A stretch of 64,000 nt of DNA from JAKFWF01 sp031429105 (GCA_031429105.1 JANOYV010000079.1:1-64000); one strand, 5' to 3'; positions 1 to 9,512 are shown, counted from the first letter of the stretch. The notes: generated by a model from the sequence alone, not told the origin. A program made the numbers and translations.

Positions 1-77
1 ATCACTTTGAAATCGCCGTCACCGAACCGAACCCGCGCTTCGCCGCGGATGCCGAACAATCGATCAAAACGGTTCAT
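1..77 (-). CDS. DUF2093-like small protein (partial, N-terminus only)
   Basis: An ATG at 77 on the minus strand opens a frame that runs off the left edge. It reads MNRFDRLFGIRGEARVRFGD, followed by GDFKV. The pattern of an FDRL start, then EA-R-R and a GDF motif, matches what I remember of DUF2093 proteins, short alphaproteobacterial proteins of unknown function. Only about 25 residues are visible, so this is a family resemblance. Positions 78-189, between it and the next gene, show nothing I can assign. Confidence 0.4.
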   Translation of the reverse strand, partial: MNRFDRLFGIRGEARVRFGDGDFKV

Positions 78-189
78 GGACGATCTCGGTGACATGTTGC
101 GGATAAGCCATAGTGGCGCGACCAGTGTGGCTAGTGATGACTTCATCAAATCCGGTCAACACGTCAAGATCTAACAGGTGAGCCCGTAA

Positions 190-1080
190 TCACGGCGGAT
201 GCGCGCCAAAGTTGATTGATCGATCAACGAACCATGCATCGAACTGGCTGAACCTTTGGAGAACATGGCGATAGCCCTTCGACTCCAGCAGCGTCTTAAG
301 TTTAGCTAAGCGCGCAGCATCGTAGTTGTGCTCGACCGTCATCACCGATGGGCGGAACCGCTCAAAGTCGTGCGGTTCGATGATTTGGAGTTCTGAGCCT
401 TCGGTATCAACTGACATATAGTCAATAACGGTCGGTGCCTTATGATGACTCAAGAGATCAACAAGGCTGACCGTCTCAACTGGAATGACCTTGCCGCCGG
501 TTCGTGCTTGGCTGCGTGTGTGCGTTTCCACGATGCCGGATAGCTCACGTGCGTCGTCGCAAAGAAACTGCAGCTTGTCGCCCGTGCGGGAGAAAACGGC
601 CCGGGTATCAAGGACAGCTGAACGGCTGCATTGAATTGCGCTATGAAAACTTGGATTGGGTTCAGCTAGAATTCCCTGCCAGCCGTAGCTCTTTTCCAGA
701 AGCGCCGTATTCGACAGCGAAATACCGTCTCCGACGCCAATCTCGACAAAGTAGCCGTTGCGCTTCTGTGCGGTTGCAAGCAGCACGAACAAATCCTGGA
801 ACAGCTGCGCATGGGCGTCGCAACGCCGTTCCAAAACGATATCGAAGAAATTGCGCGCTTCTGAACCTTCACCCAAGCCATGTTGAATGGCCATCAAGGA
901 TCGCAGGCCGAGCGCGAGCATGGGCTCTGGATCGATGCCACGCACCGCAAGTCGCTCAGCAGCACGATAACTGAGTTCGTCGGCCGCGATGGCGCGCTTG
1001 AGAAGCGCATCCTGTTTTAAGGAACGCCCGAAAAAATAGTAGAGATCCGACTTCAAAATCCGACCAAGAACGTTCCACAT
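190..1080 (-). CDS. FkbM family methyltransferase
   Basis: A 296-residue protein with the FkbM SAM-dependent methyltransferase fold in its C-terminal two thirds. The SAM-binding glycine motif EIGVGDG is at about residues 113-119, followed by an acidic AEPNP loop near 139-143. The motif IDYMSVDTEGSE near 217-228 is the usual FkbM signature. The N-terminal 100 residues are a helical extension without a recognised domain. FkbM enzymes O-methylate sugars or small molecules, but the acceptor cannot be read from sequence. No sugar or polyketide genes are adjacent, so it stands alone here. Confidence 0.85.
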   Translation of the reverse strand: MWNVLGRILKSDLYYFFGRSLKQDALLKRAIAADELSYRAAERLAVRGIDPEPMLALGLRSLMAIQHGLGEGSEARNFFDIVLERRCDAHAQLFQDLFVLLATAQKRNGYFVEIGVGDGISLSNTALLEKSYGWQGILAEPNPSFHSAIQCSRSAVLDTRAVFSRTGDKLQFLCDDARELSGIVETHTRSQARTGGKVIPVETVSLVDLLSHHKAPTVIDYMSVDTEGSELQIIEPHDFERFRPSVMTVEHNYDAARLAKLKTLLESKGYRHVLQRFSQFDAWFVDRSINFGAHPP

Positions 1081-1223
1081 TTAAAAGTTCCAGCCGTGCG
1101 CATGATGTAAAATTCCTGTTCTTGCCTAATAAGTTAGAGGTACTTAAGCCATCCTGAGGTTCGGAAAGACAGTTCGGAGTTTTGTTCAACAATGCATTTT
1201 GAATTTTTAAAGACTGGAGAGAC

Positions 1224-2099
1224 ATGAAACACGCTGCGTTGCTTGCAGCAGTTGCGATGCTGAGCTCGGGGGCGCACGCGCAAACGACGCAACTTCTGGG
1301 TGTGGCTCCGACCTACGATTCCCGGCGGCTTGGTCCCACCCCTAACGCGCAAGCGATCAAGCATCGCATATGGGCACCAGGACTGAATGAGGGTTATGTG
1401 CCGCAAGGCTTAACCGTCGTCGGCCACAACATTTATGTGTCGAGCTACCTGAGCGACGATCCGAAGCAAGGCCGTGGGCCGTGTCGGGTATTCAAAATCG
1501 ACATCGGCACGGGCCTCGTCACTGCATCCCTCGACCTACCGCAAAGCTGCGGACACGCTGGCGGCATGGCCAAAGGGCCAGCGAACACGCTTTATGTCTC
1601 TGACACAACGACCCTCTACGAGATCCAACTTCTGCAGCAGCCAAAACTGGGACACGTCAAGCGCTCGATGAAGCTGCAAGGCCCGATCAGAGGGTCCTAC
1701 ATCGGGGGCGATGCTGAAGGATTGTGGTTCGGCGAATTCAAGCGCGACGCGGTTGCAACACTCTATCACGTTCCATATGCGAACCTATCTAGCTCGATTG
1801 GCTTGGCCTCCGCGACCAAAACCGTCGCCTTGCCGTCCGAGGTGCAGGGCGCCGAGTGGGATCAGGCCGGCAAACTTTGGATTACGCGTTCGACCAGTAA
1901 ATATGGGGAATTACTGCGCTTAAACGCCCAAGATGGTGTGATCGAAGCTCGCTATCCCCTGCCAGCAGCAGTGGAAGGCCTGAGCTTCGATCATAAAGGT
2001 GCGCTGTGGACCTTATCCGAAGCAGGTTCCAAACGCTGGTCGAACTGGAAAACGTTCTTTCCCGTCATTTTCGAAGTCGATGTAGCAAAGCTCAAGTAG
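1224..2099 (+). CDS. Secreted beta-propeller protein (SMP-30/gluconolactonase-like)
   Basis: A 291-residue protein starting with a clear Sec signal peptide (MKHAALLAAVAMLSSGAHA, cleavage likely before Q20). The mature part has repeated blade-like segments, for example GLTVVGHNIYVSS, NTLYVSDTTTLYEI, GLWFGEF, GKLWITRS and GALWTLSEAG. These look like six-bladed propellers of the SMP-30/strictosidine-synthase type. The fold is inferred from the repeats; the substrate is unknown and catalytic metal ligands cannot be assigned. It is probably periplasmic. It is divergent from the FkbM gene, with about 140 nt between the two starts. Confidence 0.6.
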   Translation: MKHAALLAAVAMLSSGAHAQTTQLLGVAPTYDSRRLGPTPNAQAIKHRIWAPGLNEGYVPQGLTVVGHNIYVSSYLSDDPKQGRGPCRVFKIDIGTGLVTASLDLPQSCGHAGGMAKGPANTLYVSDTTTLYEIQLLQQPKLGHVKRSMKLQGPIRGSYIGGDAEGLWFGEFKRDAVATLYHVPYANLSSSIGLASATKTVALPSEVQGAEWDQAGKLWITRSTSKYGELLRLNAQDGVIEARYPLPAAVEGLSFDHKGALWTLSEAGSKRWSNWKTFFPVIFEVDVAKLK

Positions 2100-2126
2100 C
2101 AACGGCACCAGCCATCCGGCCGCGCA

Positions 2127-3182
2127 CTATGGCTGTTTCATCACGTCCGCCAACGCCGCAGCCGCGCGCTCGATATCGAACTTGCTTACATCGAGGTGGG
2201 TGACGCAACGGATGCGCCCGCCAGTGCCGCCGAATGCGCCCATGCGGACATTACGCTTCAACAGGTCTGCACAAACCTGGGCAGCGGTCTTGCCGACGGC
2301 GTCGACCTTGAAGAACACAATATTCGATTGCGGATGGCCATTCGAAAGGGAGAGCCCTGGAGTCGCTGCAACCATATTTGCCAACAGTTTTGCATTCTCG
2401 TGGTCTTGGGCCAGCAACTCCATGTTGTGGTCCAGCGCGTACAGGCCAGCCGCAGAAATGATGCCCGACTGTCGAAGGGCTCCACCAATCCGCTGCTTCC
2501 AGCGCCATGCCTCGTGGACAAACGATTTGGAGCCAGCCAGAACGCCACCAATGGGACAGCCCAAGCCCTTCGAGAGATCAATCCATGCCGTATCGCAGTG
2601 CTTGGTCATCGCCTTCGCGCTCACGCCGGATGCAACGACTGCGTTCGGCAGCCGCGCACCATCCATATGCACCACCATGCCACGGCTATGTGCCACCTCG
2701 GCAACTTGAGCAATTTGTGCTAACGGCCAGATCCGTCCGCCGCCCATGTTCGCCGTCTGCTCGATCACCAGAAGCCGGGATCGCGGCTGATACCGGTTGC
2801 CGATGTCACGCAGGGCTGCTGTTACGTCTCCAGCTGTAAACAGGCCCATATCGGATTTGATCGGCCACGTTTGCGCCCGCGCCAACGATGCAGCGCCACC
2901 GGCTTCGGAAAAGAAAACGTGCGCGTTATCCGCCGCCAAGACTTCGTCGCCGGCGCTGCAGTGCGTTGCCACGGCGATTTGGTTGCACATGGTGCCAGAC
3001 GGCAGGAAAACGGCCGCATCCATGCCGAGCAATTCGGCCACCCGCTCTTCGAGCCGTTTCGTCGTCGGATCCTCACCACGCTGCTCATCGCCGACCTCAG
3101 CATCAGCCATGGCGCGCCGCATCCCGGCCGAGGGCCTCGTTTGCGTGTCACTGTAGAGGTCGATCAGGCCGTTATGCGCCAT
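2127..3182 (-). CDS. ltaE: Low-specificity L-threonine aldolase
   Basis: PLP-dependent fold-type I enzyme that cleaves L-threonine or L-allo-threonine to glycine and acetaldehyde. The ATG at 3182 gives MAHNGLIDLYSDTQTRPS, the normal N-terminus of the family, for 351 residues. The frame is open upstream to 3323 but that extension is not family-like. Motifs: SDTQTRP at 11-17, the PLP-ring Asp in HMDGARLPN near 174, and the Schiff-base lysine in DLSKGLGCP at about K205. It is convergent with the upstream propeller gene, 27 nt away. Function is assigned from family signatures. Confidence 0.9.
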   Translation of the reverse strand: MAHNGLIDLYSDTQTRPSAGMRRAMADAEVGDEQRGEDPTTKRLEERVAELLGMDAAVFLPSGTMCNQIAVATHCSAGDEVLAADNAHVFFSEAGGAASLARAQTWPIKSDMGLFTAGDVTAALRDIGNRYQPRSRLLVIEQTANMGGGRIWPLAQIAQVAEVAHSRGMVVHMDGARLPNAVVASGVSAKAMTKHCDTAWIDLSKGLGCPIGGVLAGSKSFVHEAWRWKQRIGGALRQSGIISAAGLYALDHNMELLAQDHENAKLLANMVAATPGLSLSNGHPQSNIVFFKVDAVGKTAAQVCADLLKRNVRMGAFGGTGGRIRCVTHLDVSKFDIERAAAALADVMKQP

Positions 3183-3360
3183 GGTGAAAGTTCCTAAGGG
3201 TTTAGATTGCCGATTAGCCAGAAACAAAGCCCGGCTTTGAAAAAGTGGCAACCCCTCGATGTCGCAACGCTGGATGGCTTTACGACAAGGCGTGGCAAGG
3301 CCTAAGACACAGGCCAGCGCCACTCGCTTTGGTCGTCAACTTCAAATTAGGAGCCCACCT

Positions 3361-4146
3361 ATGCAGCTTGGCAAGGACGTCGCAGCCGTTGTCACCGGTG
3401 GTGCATCGGGATTGGGTGCCGCAACCGCACGCGCACTTGCAGCCAAGGGTGTACGTGTTGGCATCTTCGACCTCAACGAAGCCACGGGAATAGCACTCGC
3501 CAAGGAGTTGGGCGGCACTTTCGCAAAGTGCGATGTAACGAACGAAGCAAGCGTCGATGCAGCGCTCGCAGACATGCGCGCCGCACACGGCCAAGAGCGT
3601 ATACTGGTCAACTGCGCGGGCATCGCAATCGGCAAGCGCATTGCACGTCGGGTGAAAGAGACCAGCGCCATCGAAGCCCACGACATCGCAACCTTTGCTA
3701 AAGTGATCCAGGTCAATCTGATTGGCACTTTCACAATGATCGCCAAGTGCGCCGCCGGCATGATGACGCTGGCGCCCTTGAAGCCGGATGGCGAGCGCGG
3801 CATCATTATTTCGACCGCGTCGGTCGCGGCCGAAGATGGTCAGATGGGACAGGTCGCCTACGCCGCATCTAAGGGCGGCGTGCAGGCGATGGCATTGCCG
3901 GTCGCCCGCGACCTCGCGCGGGACGGCATCCGCGTTTGCACGATCCTGCCCGGCCTGTTCCACACGCCGATGTTCGACGGCTTGCCGGAGGATGCTCGCA
4001 ATTCGCTGGCTGCAACTGTGCCATTCCCATCGCGCTTAGGTTATCCGTCCGAGTATGGCCAACTTGCTGTTCATATTGCAGAAAACGTGATGCTGAACGG
4101 TGTTTCGATTCGTTTAGACGGCGCGATCCGCTTAGCCCCGAAATAA
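3361..4146 (+). CDS. SDR-family dehydrogenase (3-hydroxyacyl-CoA dehydrogenase type II-like)
   Basis: A 261-residue classical short-chain dehydrogenase. The NAD-binding motif TGGASGLG is at 12-19, the NCAG motif follows, and the catalytic pair is Tyr167 and Lys171 in YAASKGG with the Ser in the preceding STASV segment. The ATG at 3361 is preceded by AGGAG at good spacing, so I reject the longer open frame from 3259. The ending resembles 3-hydroxy-2-methylbutyryl-CoA dehydrogenases (HSD17B10 group), which oxidise 3-hydroxyacyl-CoAs in branched-chain or fatty acid breakdown. Substrate class is inferred. Confidence 0.86.
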   Translation: MQLGKDVAAVVTGGASGLGAATARALAAKGVRVGIFDLNEATGIALAKELGGTFAKCDVTNEASVDAALADMRAAHGQERILVNCAGIAIGKRIARRVKETSAIEAHDIATFAKVIQVNLIGTFTMIAKCAAGMMTLAPLKPDGERGIIISTASVAAEDGQMGQVAYAASKGGVQAMALPVARDLARDGIRVCTILPGLFHTPMFDGLPEDARNSLAATVPFPSRLGYPSEYGQLAVHIAENVMLNGVSIRLDGAIRLAPK

Positions 4147-4251
4147 ACATTACGAACCATTGGCCGTATTCGGAGTTGGTATAGAGATTTCTCCGGATTA
4201 GAAGACCATTATCCCATCGGCGGTTCGTGCCGCAGCTTGAGTATCAGCGTC

Positions 4252-5433
4252 ATGTTTCCACTGCGTCCCCTCGTGCCTGGACGGTTCCAGGATCTCACGA
4301 CGATCCGGCCCATCTGCGCCTATGCGTTGGTCATGGGCGCGCTGGTGTTTACTGTCATTGGCCTAACGGACCGGCTTGTTCGACAAGCTGAAATTGACGT
4401 CGCAAAATTGATGCTGGTCGGCGACCATCCGACCAGCGCTGGAACAAGCGAGATCGCAACCACGACAGCCTCGGCGGTCCTCGAGGCCGACGCGTGGATG
4501 CAGAACATCAAATCGCAGTTCCAGGCCAAGGACCGGTCCCGACCACAGTCCGAGTCGACAAACGGCGGTGGAGTGTTTGGACTTGGCGGCAAGGACTTGT
4601 TTCCAACAGACCCCTTAGACCCACTCACTTCAGGCAAGGCATCCAGCACGAATAGAAACGGCACGCACCGGACTATGTGCGTGCGGATTTGTGACGGGTA
4701 CTTCTGGCCCGTTAGCTTCGCAACTTCGTCCGATCAATTCGAACGAGATCAAGTGACGTGCGAAAGTAGCTGCACGTCGCCAGCCAAACTCTATACCTAT
4801 GAGAACCCAGGCCAGGAGCCGGAGCAAATGGTGAGCCTTAAAGGCCAGCCATATGCTAAACTTTCGACTGCTTTTCTGTTTCGCACAAAGCTCGACCAGA
4901 GCTGCAAGTGCAACCCACATCCGTGGGAAAAGGAAGCAATGGATCGCCATCGCAAATATGCGGAAGATGCTGCAAAGAAAAAGCTTCTGCGCCAAGCAGA
5001 ACTTGATCCAGCGCCAGCAACGACCGCGAAACGAAGTAAGTCCGCCAAGGGTGCGACCGCCGCGAAACTGGGTGCACCTTACGGTCCAAAACCTGAGCGC
5101 AAAGCGTCAATCGATGCCACGACCGAAACTGCAGTTCAGAAAGGCGTAGTCGTTCAGTACGCCACATTGAACGCAGCGACAGTTGACATGCCAGCCAAGG
5201 CGATTGTGACCGAATCATCAATGTCACAAGTCGCAGGTGCCTTTGCGCTCGAACCACCCGCACCACGATCCAAACTCACGAGTGGAGCACCAATACGATT
5301 CAAGGCAGAACTTGGACAGACTGATCAGTATCCCGTTGTGCGACGACCACAATCGCAGGATATAAAACGCATGCAGCTTGGCGCGAGCGCAACAGCGACG
5401 TCTGCAGCTCAACTGCCCGCCAACCGAAAGTGA
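4252..5433 (+). CDS. DUF2865 domain protein (first of a tandem pair)
   Basis: About 393 residues from the ATG at 4252; an in-frame TTG at 4237 is the alternative start. An N-terminal hydrophobic stretch (CAYALVMGALVFTVIGL) suggests a membrane anchor. The centre, about residues 142-225, carries the DUF2865 signature: TMCVRICDGYFWPVSF, CESSCTSPAKLYTYENPG, and CKCNPHPW. The regularly spaced cysteines suggest disulfides in the periplasm. The rest is low-complexity, Ala/Thr/Lys-rich. DUF2865 proteins are of unknown function and largely confined to Hyphomicrobiales. It lies 129 nt before a second copy. Confidence 0.78.
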   Translation: MFPLRPLVPGRFQDLTTIRPICAYALVMGALVFTVIGLTDRLVRQAEIDVAKLMLVGDHPTSAGTSEIATTTASAVLEADAWMQNIKSQFQAKDRSRPQSESTNGGGVFGLGGKDLFPTDPLDPLTSGKASSTNRNGTHRTMCVRICDGYFWPVSFATSSDQFERDQVTCESSCTSPAKLYTYENPGQEPEQMVSLKGQPYAKLSTAFLFRTKLDQSCKCNPHPWEKEAMDRHRKYAEDAAKKKLLRQAELDPAPATTAKRSKSAKGATAAKLGAPYGPKPERKASIDATTETAVQKGVVVQYATLNAATVDMPAKAIVTESSMSQVAGAFALEPPAPRSKLTSGAPIRFKAELGQTDQYPVVRRPQSQDIKRMQLGASATATSAAQLPANRK

Positions 5434-5561
5434 GATTGGCGAGCCGCAGTATTCGCCGAACGTTAGTTTGGCTCGAGTGATAGTAAAATGTTAGGGCTCG
5501 TCGACCATACCATTGGATCAGCAGGCGCATGTGGCGCCTAAGTTGCGTGAGTCTGCGTCCA

Positions 5562-6557
5562 ATGCGCGTTCAATTTCCAATTTTTACGCGCCTTGCGGCG
5601 ACAAGCGCATTTGTGGTTGCAATCAGCCTTTCAACGCCGACGTTCGCCCAGTCGTTTCTTGAGACACTGTTCGGCGCACCGAAACAGGCCATGCCGTTAC
5701 CGAACGGCTATCGGACGCTGAATCGGCTACTACCGCCAGGCGGTATGCATCCGTCCGGTCTAAATGGTGCCCACCGTTACACGATCCGACAGATGCCGCA
5801 GCCGCGCCGAGACGGTGACGATGACGACGGGGCGGCAGCCCGTGCAAAAGACCGTAGCCACGGTTATCGCACTGTCTGCGTTCGGATGTGCGATGGGTTT
5901 TACTGGCCTGTGAGCTTTTCGACACCGCGCTCCAGGTTGTACCGTGATGCAACTGTTTGTTCCTCAAGTTGTGGCGCGGAAGCGAAGCTGTTCCATTTTG
6001 CCAGCAGCGGCGGACAAATTGACGATGCCGTTGATTTGACCGGGCGCGCCTATAGTCGACTGCCCAACGCCTTCCGGTATCGAAAGTCACTGGTTCAGGG
6101 TTGCACATGCCGACCCGAGCCGTGGTCGGAAGCTGAAATCGACCGCCATCACGTTTATGCGTTGAATAATGGCACCGTCAAAAGTGAAGCGAACCCTCCG
6201 GCGAGACGCGTTGAATATCCTGTGCCGACGCCTTCAGGCGCACAGCAGAATGCAATGGTGTCGGACGCGAAAGAGGACGCGTCGACCGCTGTAGTTGCGT
6301 TCGAGACCAATCCGGCTGTGGCAACGGCCACACAACGAATTTCAACTGAACGGCAGACGTCCACTCCGTCGGCAGGCGACATCAAGCCTGCAACACCTGC
6401 GAAAGCGCGGAAGGCCGTTGCAGTCATTCAATCGCCAAGGGTCAAACCGACTGCATATCCAACCGCTTCTGCCCCGTCATCGTCGAGCGGCTTTTGGGGC
6501 GGCGGCCCAGCACCGAAATACAACTGGCCCGGCGATGCACCAGTGCGCGTGAGGTAA
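5562..6557 (+). CDS. DUF2865 domain protein (second of a tandem pair)
   Basis: A 331-residue protein from the ATG at 5562, chosen because it gives a textbook signal peptide (AATSAFVVAISLSTPTFAQ); an ATG at 5529 would add 11 residues. The domain, roughly residues 104-190, holds TVCVRMCDGFYWPVSFSTP, then CSSSCGAEAKLFHF and GCTCRPEPWSEAEIDRH, matching the neighbour at 4252-5433. After it comes a Pro/Ala/Ser-rich tail. Function is unknown; export and disulfides are inferred from the signal peptide and the conserved cysteines. Confidence 0.8.
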   Translation: MRVQFPIFTRLAATSAFVVAISLSTPTFAQSFLETLFGAPKQAMPLPNGYRTLNRLLPPGGMHPSGLNGAHRYTIRQMPQPRRDGDDDDGAAARAKDRSHGYRTVCVRMCDGFYWPVSFSTPRSRLYRDATVCSSSCGAEAKLFHFASSGGQIDDAVDLTGRAYSRLPNAFRYRKSLVQGCTCRPEPWSEAEIDRHHVYALNNGTVKSEANPPARRVEYPVPTPSGAQQNAMVSDAKEDASTAVVAFETNPAVATATQRISTERQTSTPSAGDIKPATPAKARKAVAVIQSPRVKPTAYPTASAPSSSSGFWGGGPAPKYNWPGDAPVRVR

Positions 6558-6647
6558 GCCGCGGTCGTTTTATAGCCGGGTTTGACCGCTATCCAATGCC
6601 TCGTTAGATCTTCCCCCATCCTCTGTCGAATTGATGAGCAGCGATTG

Positions 6648-7784
6648 ATGATCTGGCCCGCATGCGGCAATGACTGGTCGGCTCGGTCCTTCGTTGCTGC
6701 GGTCGCAATGACCGTCCACGTCTGTCTCTCGGCCAGCCTTCACGCCGAACCAAAACCGGATTTCTCAAGCGTCGCGCCTGAGGCTATTCAAATTGATGCC
6801 AAACGCATTGAGCATTTCGCGAGATCCATTCCCGCCCAAAAGACCTTTGGCAAGTTGGCGTTCCGCGGTGGCTTGGTGCTGTCATCCCCATCCTCGAAAT
6901 TCGGCGGATGGTCTGGACTGGAGATCGACGCCGACGGCCGACGCTTTGTAGCCGTTTCAGACGCCGGGCTCTGGCTCACCGGACAACTGACCTATGATGG
7001 TACCCGGCTTTCAGGCATCCGCGATGCCTCCATTGGGGCCATTACCGGAGCAGGGGGGGCGCAGCTCACGAAAGACCGCGATCGGGATGCGGAAGGTTTG
7101 GTGCTGATTGAAGGCACCCTATCAAAGGGCACGGTACTTGTTTCGTTTGAGCAAAATCACCGTATTGGACGGTTCGCCGTGACCGACAAGGGCTTAGGAC
7201 AACTCCAAGGTTACCTAAGTTTACCCGCAGAAAGCAGACGCCAAAGCCCGAATAAGTCGTTGGAGTCGGTGTGCAAGTTGCGCGGCGGTCCCCACAACGG
7301 GGCGATCATTACACTGTCAGAGCGCTTTCCAGACCGAACCGGCACACGCCATACCGGCTGGATGCTTGCGCCGGGCGCATCTTCATCAGCAGCTGGCTGG
7401 ACAACACTCAGTTTACGTAACATCGACGGCTACGATCTAACAGATTGCAAGGGACTGCCCGATGGCAGCCTGCTGGTATTGGAGCGGAGGTTCCGCTGGA
7501 GCGCGTGGTATGAGGGTGTTAAGACGCGCCTTCGACGGTTTCCAGCGGCGGAAGTCCGTGGCGGAGCGATGATGGAGGGCGAAATACTTCTCGAAGCCGA
7601 TATGGACTATGAAATTGATAATCTAGAAGGACTAAGTGTCCACAAGTCACCTAAAGGCGAGACCATCCTTACGATGATTTCAGACAATAATTTCAGCACG
7701 CTGCTTCAGCGCACCGTCATGCTTCAATTTGTACTAACCGATGCTCCGCTCCTCTCCGCGCCGCAAGCGGCGATCCGGCGGTAG
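6648..7784 (+). CDS. Esterase-like/phytase-like domain protein, exported
   Basis: About 378 residues from the ATG at 6648, which yields a signal peptide (FVAAVAMTVHVCLSASLHA). An in-frame TTG at 6582 would extend it without improving it. The mature part fits the 'esterase-like activity of phytase' domain (PF13449 type): GGWSGLEIDADGRRFVAVSD, RDAEGLVLI, SLESVCKLRGG, and the late DNLEGLSVHK and TMISDNNFS segments. Family members are periplasmic beta-propellers with poorly defined activity. A related, incomplete gene is at the right edge of the window (63357-64000). Confidence 0.75.
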   Translation: MIWPACGNDWSARSFVAAVAMTVHVCLSASLHAEPKPDFSSVAPEAIQIDAKRIEHFARSIPAQKTFGKLAFRGGLVLSSPSSKFGGWSGLEIDADGRRFVAVSDAGLWLTGQLTYDGTRLSGIRDASIGAITGAGGAQLTKDRDRDAEGLVLIEGTLSKGTVLVSFEQNHRIGRFAVTDKGLGQLQGYLSLPAESRRQSPNKSLESVCKLRGGPHNGAIITLSERFPDRTGTRHTGWMLAPGASSSAAGWTTLSLRNIDGYDLTDCKGLPDGSLLVLERRFRWSAWYEGVKTRLRRFPAAEVRGGAMMEGEILLEADMDYEIDNLEGLSVHKSPKGETILTMISDNNFSTLLQRTVMLQFVLTDAPLLSAPQAAIRR

Positions 7785-7804
7785 AGAGCGCTAGTGGACT
7801 CATG

Positions 7805-7836
7805 AAAAAGCCCCGCAGTCCATTGGACGCGGGGCA
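7805..7836 (-). terminator. Rho-independent terminator of rpmB
   Basis: On the minus strand the stem GCCCCGC (complementary arms at 7829-7835 and 7810-7816) is followed directly by CTTTTTC. It lies 28 nt past the rpmB stop codon. A GC-rich perfect stem plus a T-run is the classic intrinsic terminator. Confidence 0.85.
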
Positions 7837-7863
7837 TATCTGACGTGCGACGGCTCAATTCGT

Positions 7864-8178
7864 TCAGGCGGCCTTCGAAACGGCAGCGGCAGCCTCGGCC
7901 TTCGCCTTGGCAATGTCCCGCTTCAGCTTCAAGCAGCGCACCGACAGATCATCGTCACCTGCCTTCAGTAAATAGGCATCGAGCCCACCGCGATGCTCAA
8001 CCGTTTTCAAGGCATGTGCGCTAACGCGCAAGCGAAACTTACGTCCACCCAGGGCATCGCTGATCAGCGACACGTTGCACAGGTTTGGACGGAACTTGCG
8101 CCGCACCTTGTTCTCGGCGTGGCTTACGTTGTTGCCGGACATCGGCACCTTGCCGGACAACTCACAGCGCCTCGTCAT
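7864..8178 (-). CDS. rpmB: 50S ribosomal protein L28
   Basis: A 104-residue basic ribosomal protein. The ATG at 8178 gives the family N-terminus MTRRCELSGK, then SGNNVSHAENKVRRKFRPN and KFRLRVSAHALKTVEHRGG, all L28 hallmarks. The last 20 residues are an Ala/Lys-rich tail seen in many alphaproteobacterial L28 proteins. It is monocistronic, with a strong terminator 28 nt downstream. The zinc-binding cysteines of some L28 proteins are not present as full pairs. Confidence 0.96.
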   Translation of the reverse strand: MTRRCELSGKVPMSGNNVSHAENKVRRKFRPNLCNVSLISDALGGRKFRLRVSAHALKTVEHRGGLDAYLLKAGDDDLSVRCLKLKRDIAKAKAEAAAAVSKAA

Positions 8179-8532
8179 GACCAAAAACTCCATTCGTCGC
8201 GAGAGCCATTGCCCGCGCAGGCTGATTTCATCGCATTATCACACGGAATAATCATGGGATAAGCGGCTGGTGACCCCAAGGTCCAGCGAACTCGGGGCGA
8301 TGTGTACGGATCCCGGCCGCTGCCGTCAAGGCATGCGATACGCTTTTTACAGCCACGCTCGATCGTCACAACCTGGACCAGCGGGAACTTGATCCTGGCC
8401 GTTGCCGTTAAGCATGATCGCTAGACCAGCTGGCCCATGATAAGCCGATTGCACGCGACACAGAATAGACCAAAATCGCCCCTATCGGCCAACAGATTAC
8501 CAAGCCACAGTGAAGATCGAGGCAAACGTCGC
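8179..8532. other. Intergenic region between divergent rpmB and DUF3108 gene
   Basis: About 350 nt separate the two divergent start codons. Presumably it contains the rpmB promoter, but I see no convincing promoter boxes, repeats or short gene. Confidence 0.4.
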
Positions 8533-9393
8533 ATGAACCACAAGTCTATGGCCATAAGTAAAGCCACTGCAATCCTGATGCTTTCAGCGTCTTTGACACC
8601 ACTACACGCTGAGACCGTCACGTCGTGGGCGACACTGGTGTCATCGTCTTATAAGTTAAATTTCACCGGATTTGGCGAAGTAGGCAAAATCAACTTCCAG
8701 ACGTCTTTAAACGGAGCAGAATATTCGACTGTCGGCAGCTCGGAAATCAAAATTCCGCTGATCTATACTTGGTCAAGCAAGATTAATGGCAGTGGCAAGC
8801 TCATCGGCGAGACACCAAAACCATCGGCATATCTGTTCAGTAGTCAAGGCAAAGCAATTATCGGCAGCACGAAGCACCATTCGACACGCCTTGGCTTCCA
8901 CGACAATTCAATTCAGCACGTTACGATCCTGCCGCCGCACACGCCAGGTGGATCGAAATATGTACCGCTGCGCCCCGAACACATGAAAGAAGGGCTGGAT
9001 CCGATCACCGCGGTGATGATGTTGACCAGATTGAATAACAGCGATCCGTGCAATCGCAATATCCCGATCTTCGATGGCAAGCATCGCTTCGATCTTCAGA
9101 TGTCGTCTGCAGGCCAGCAAAAAGTGGTAGAGGCCCGCCCAAGCGGCCAACCTGTGATCGGTTTCGTCTGCAAAGTGAAATATGTGCCGATTGCTGGCCA
9201 CAAGAACAATGACGAAACAAAGCACGCTTCGGAAAAAACTGAAATCGAAGTCTTGTTGCGCCCGGTTCCAAGCGCCAATCTATTAGTGCCGTATCGGGTC
9301 ACCGTTGCGACCAAGTATGGCACCGGCACAATGACGTTGCAGAAGATGGATATCGTCGCGCCAGGCCAAAAGCAGATTGCACTCGTGCATTGA
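8533..9393 (+). CDS. DUF3108 domain protein, exported
   Basis: A 286-residue protein. I chose the ATG at 8533 because it gives a signal peptide (AISKATAILMLSASLTPLHA); the frame is open back to 8437. The mature protein has the DUF3108 pattern: YKLNFTGFGEVGKINFQTSLNG near the start, IYTWSSKINGSGKL, then the DPITAVMML segment and a CKVKYVPIAGH stretch near the end. DUF3108 proteins are predicted periplasmic beta-rich proteins of unknown function, common in alphaproteobacteria. It precedes the helicase gene by about 120 nt. Confidence 0.75.
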   Translation: MNHKSMAISKATAILMLSASLTPLHAETVTSWATLVSSSYKLNFTGFGEVGKINFQTSLNGAEYSTVGSSEIKIPLIYTWSSKINGSGKLIGETPKPSAYLFSSQGKAIIGSTKHHSTRLGFHDNSIQHVTILPPHTPGGSKYVPLRPEHMKEGLDPITAVMMLTRLNNSDPCNRNIPIFDGKHRFDLQMSSAGQQKVVEARPSGQPVIGFVCKVKYVPIAGHKNNDETKHASEKTEIEVLLRPVPSANLLVPYRVTVATKYGTGTMTLQKMDIVAPGQKQIALVH

Positions 9394-9512
9394 ATCGACG
9401 CCACCGCTCGCACTCTAAGAAAAATCGCGAATTGCTATTCCCGCTTGATCTGGCAGCCCGCCTCTGCAATGCCAGCGGGGCAACACTGCCCAAAGAAGGC
9501 TTGAGACTGTAG

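Noticed and set aside
207..226. TTGAT...ATCAA palindrome resembling a FixK/FNR box
   Set aside because: The half-sites have the wrong spacing and lie inside the 3' end of the FkbM gene, so it is coding sequence by chance.
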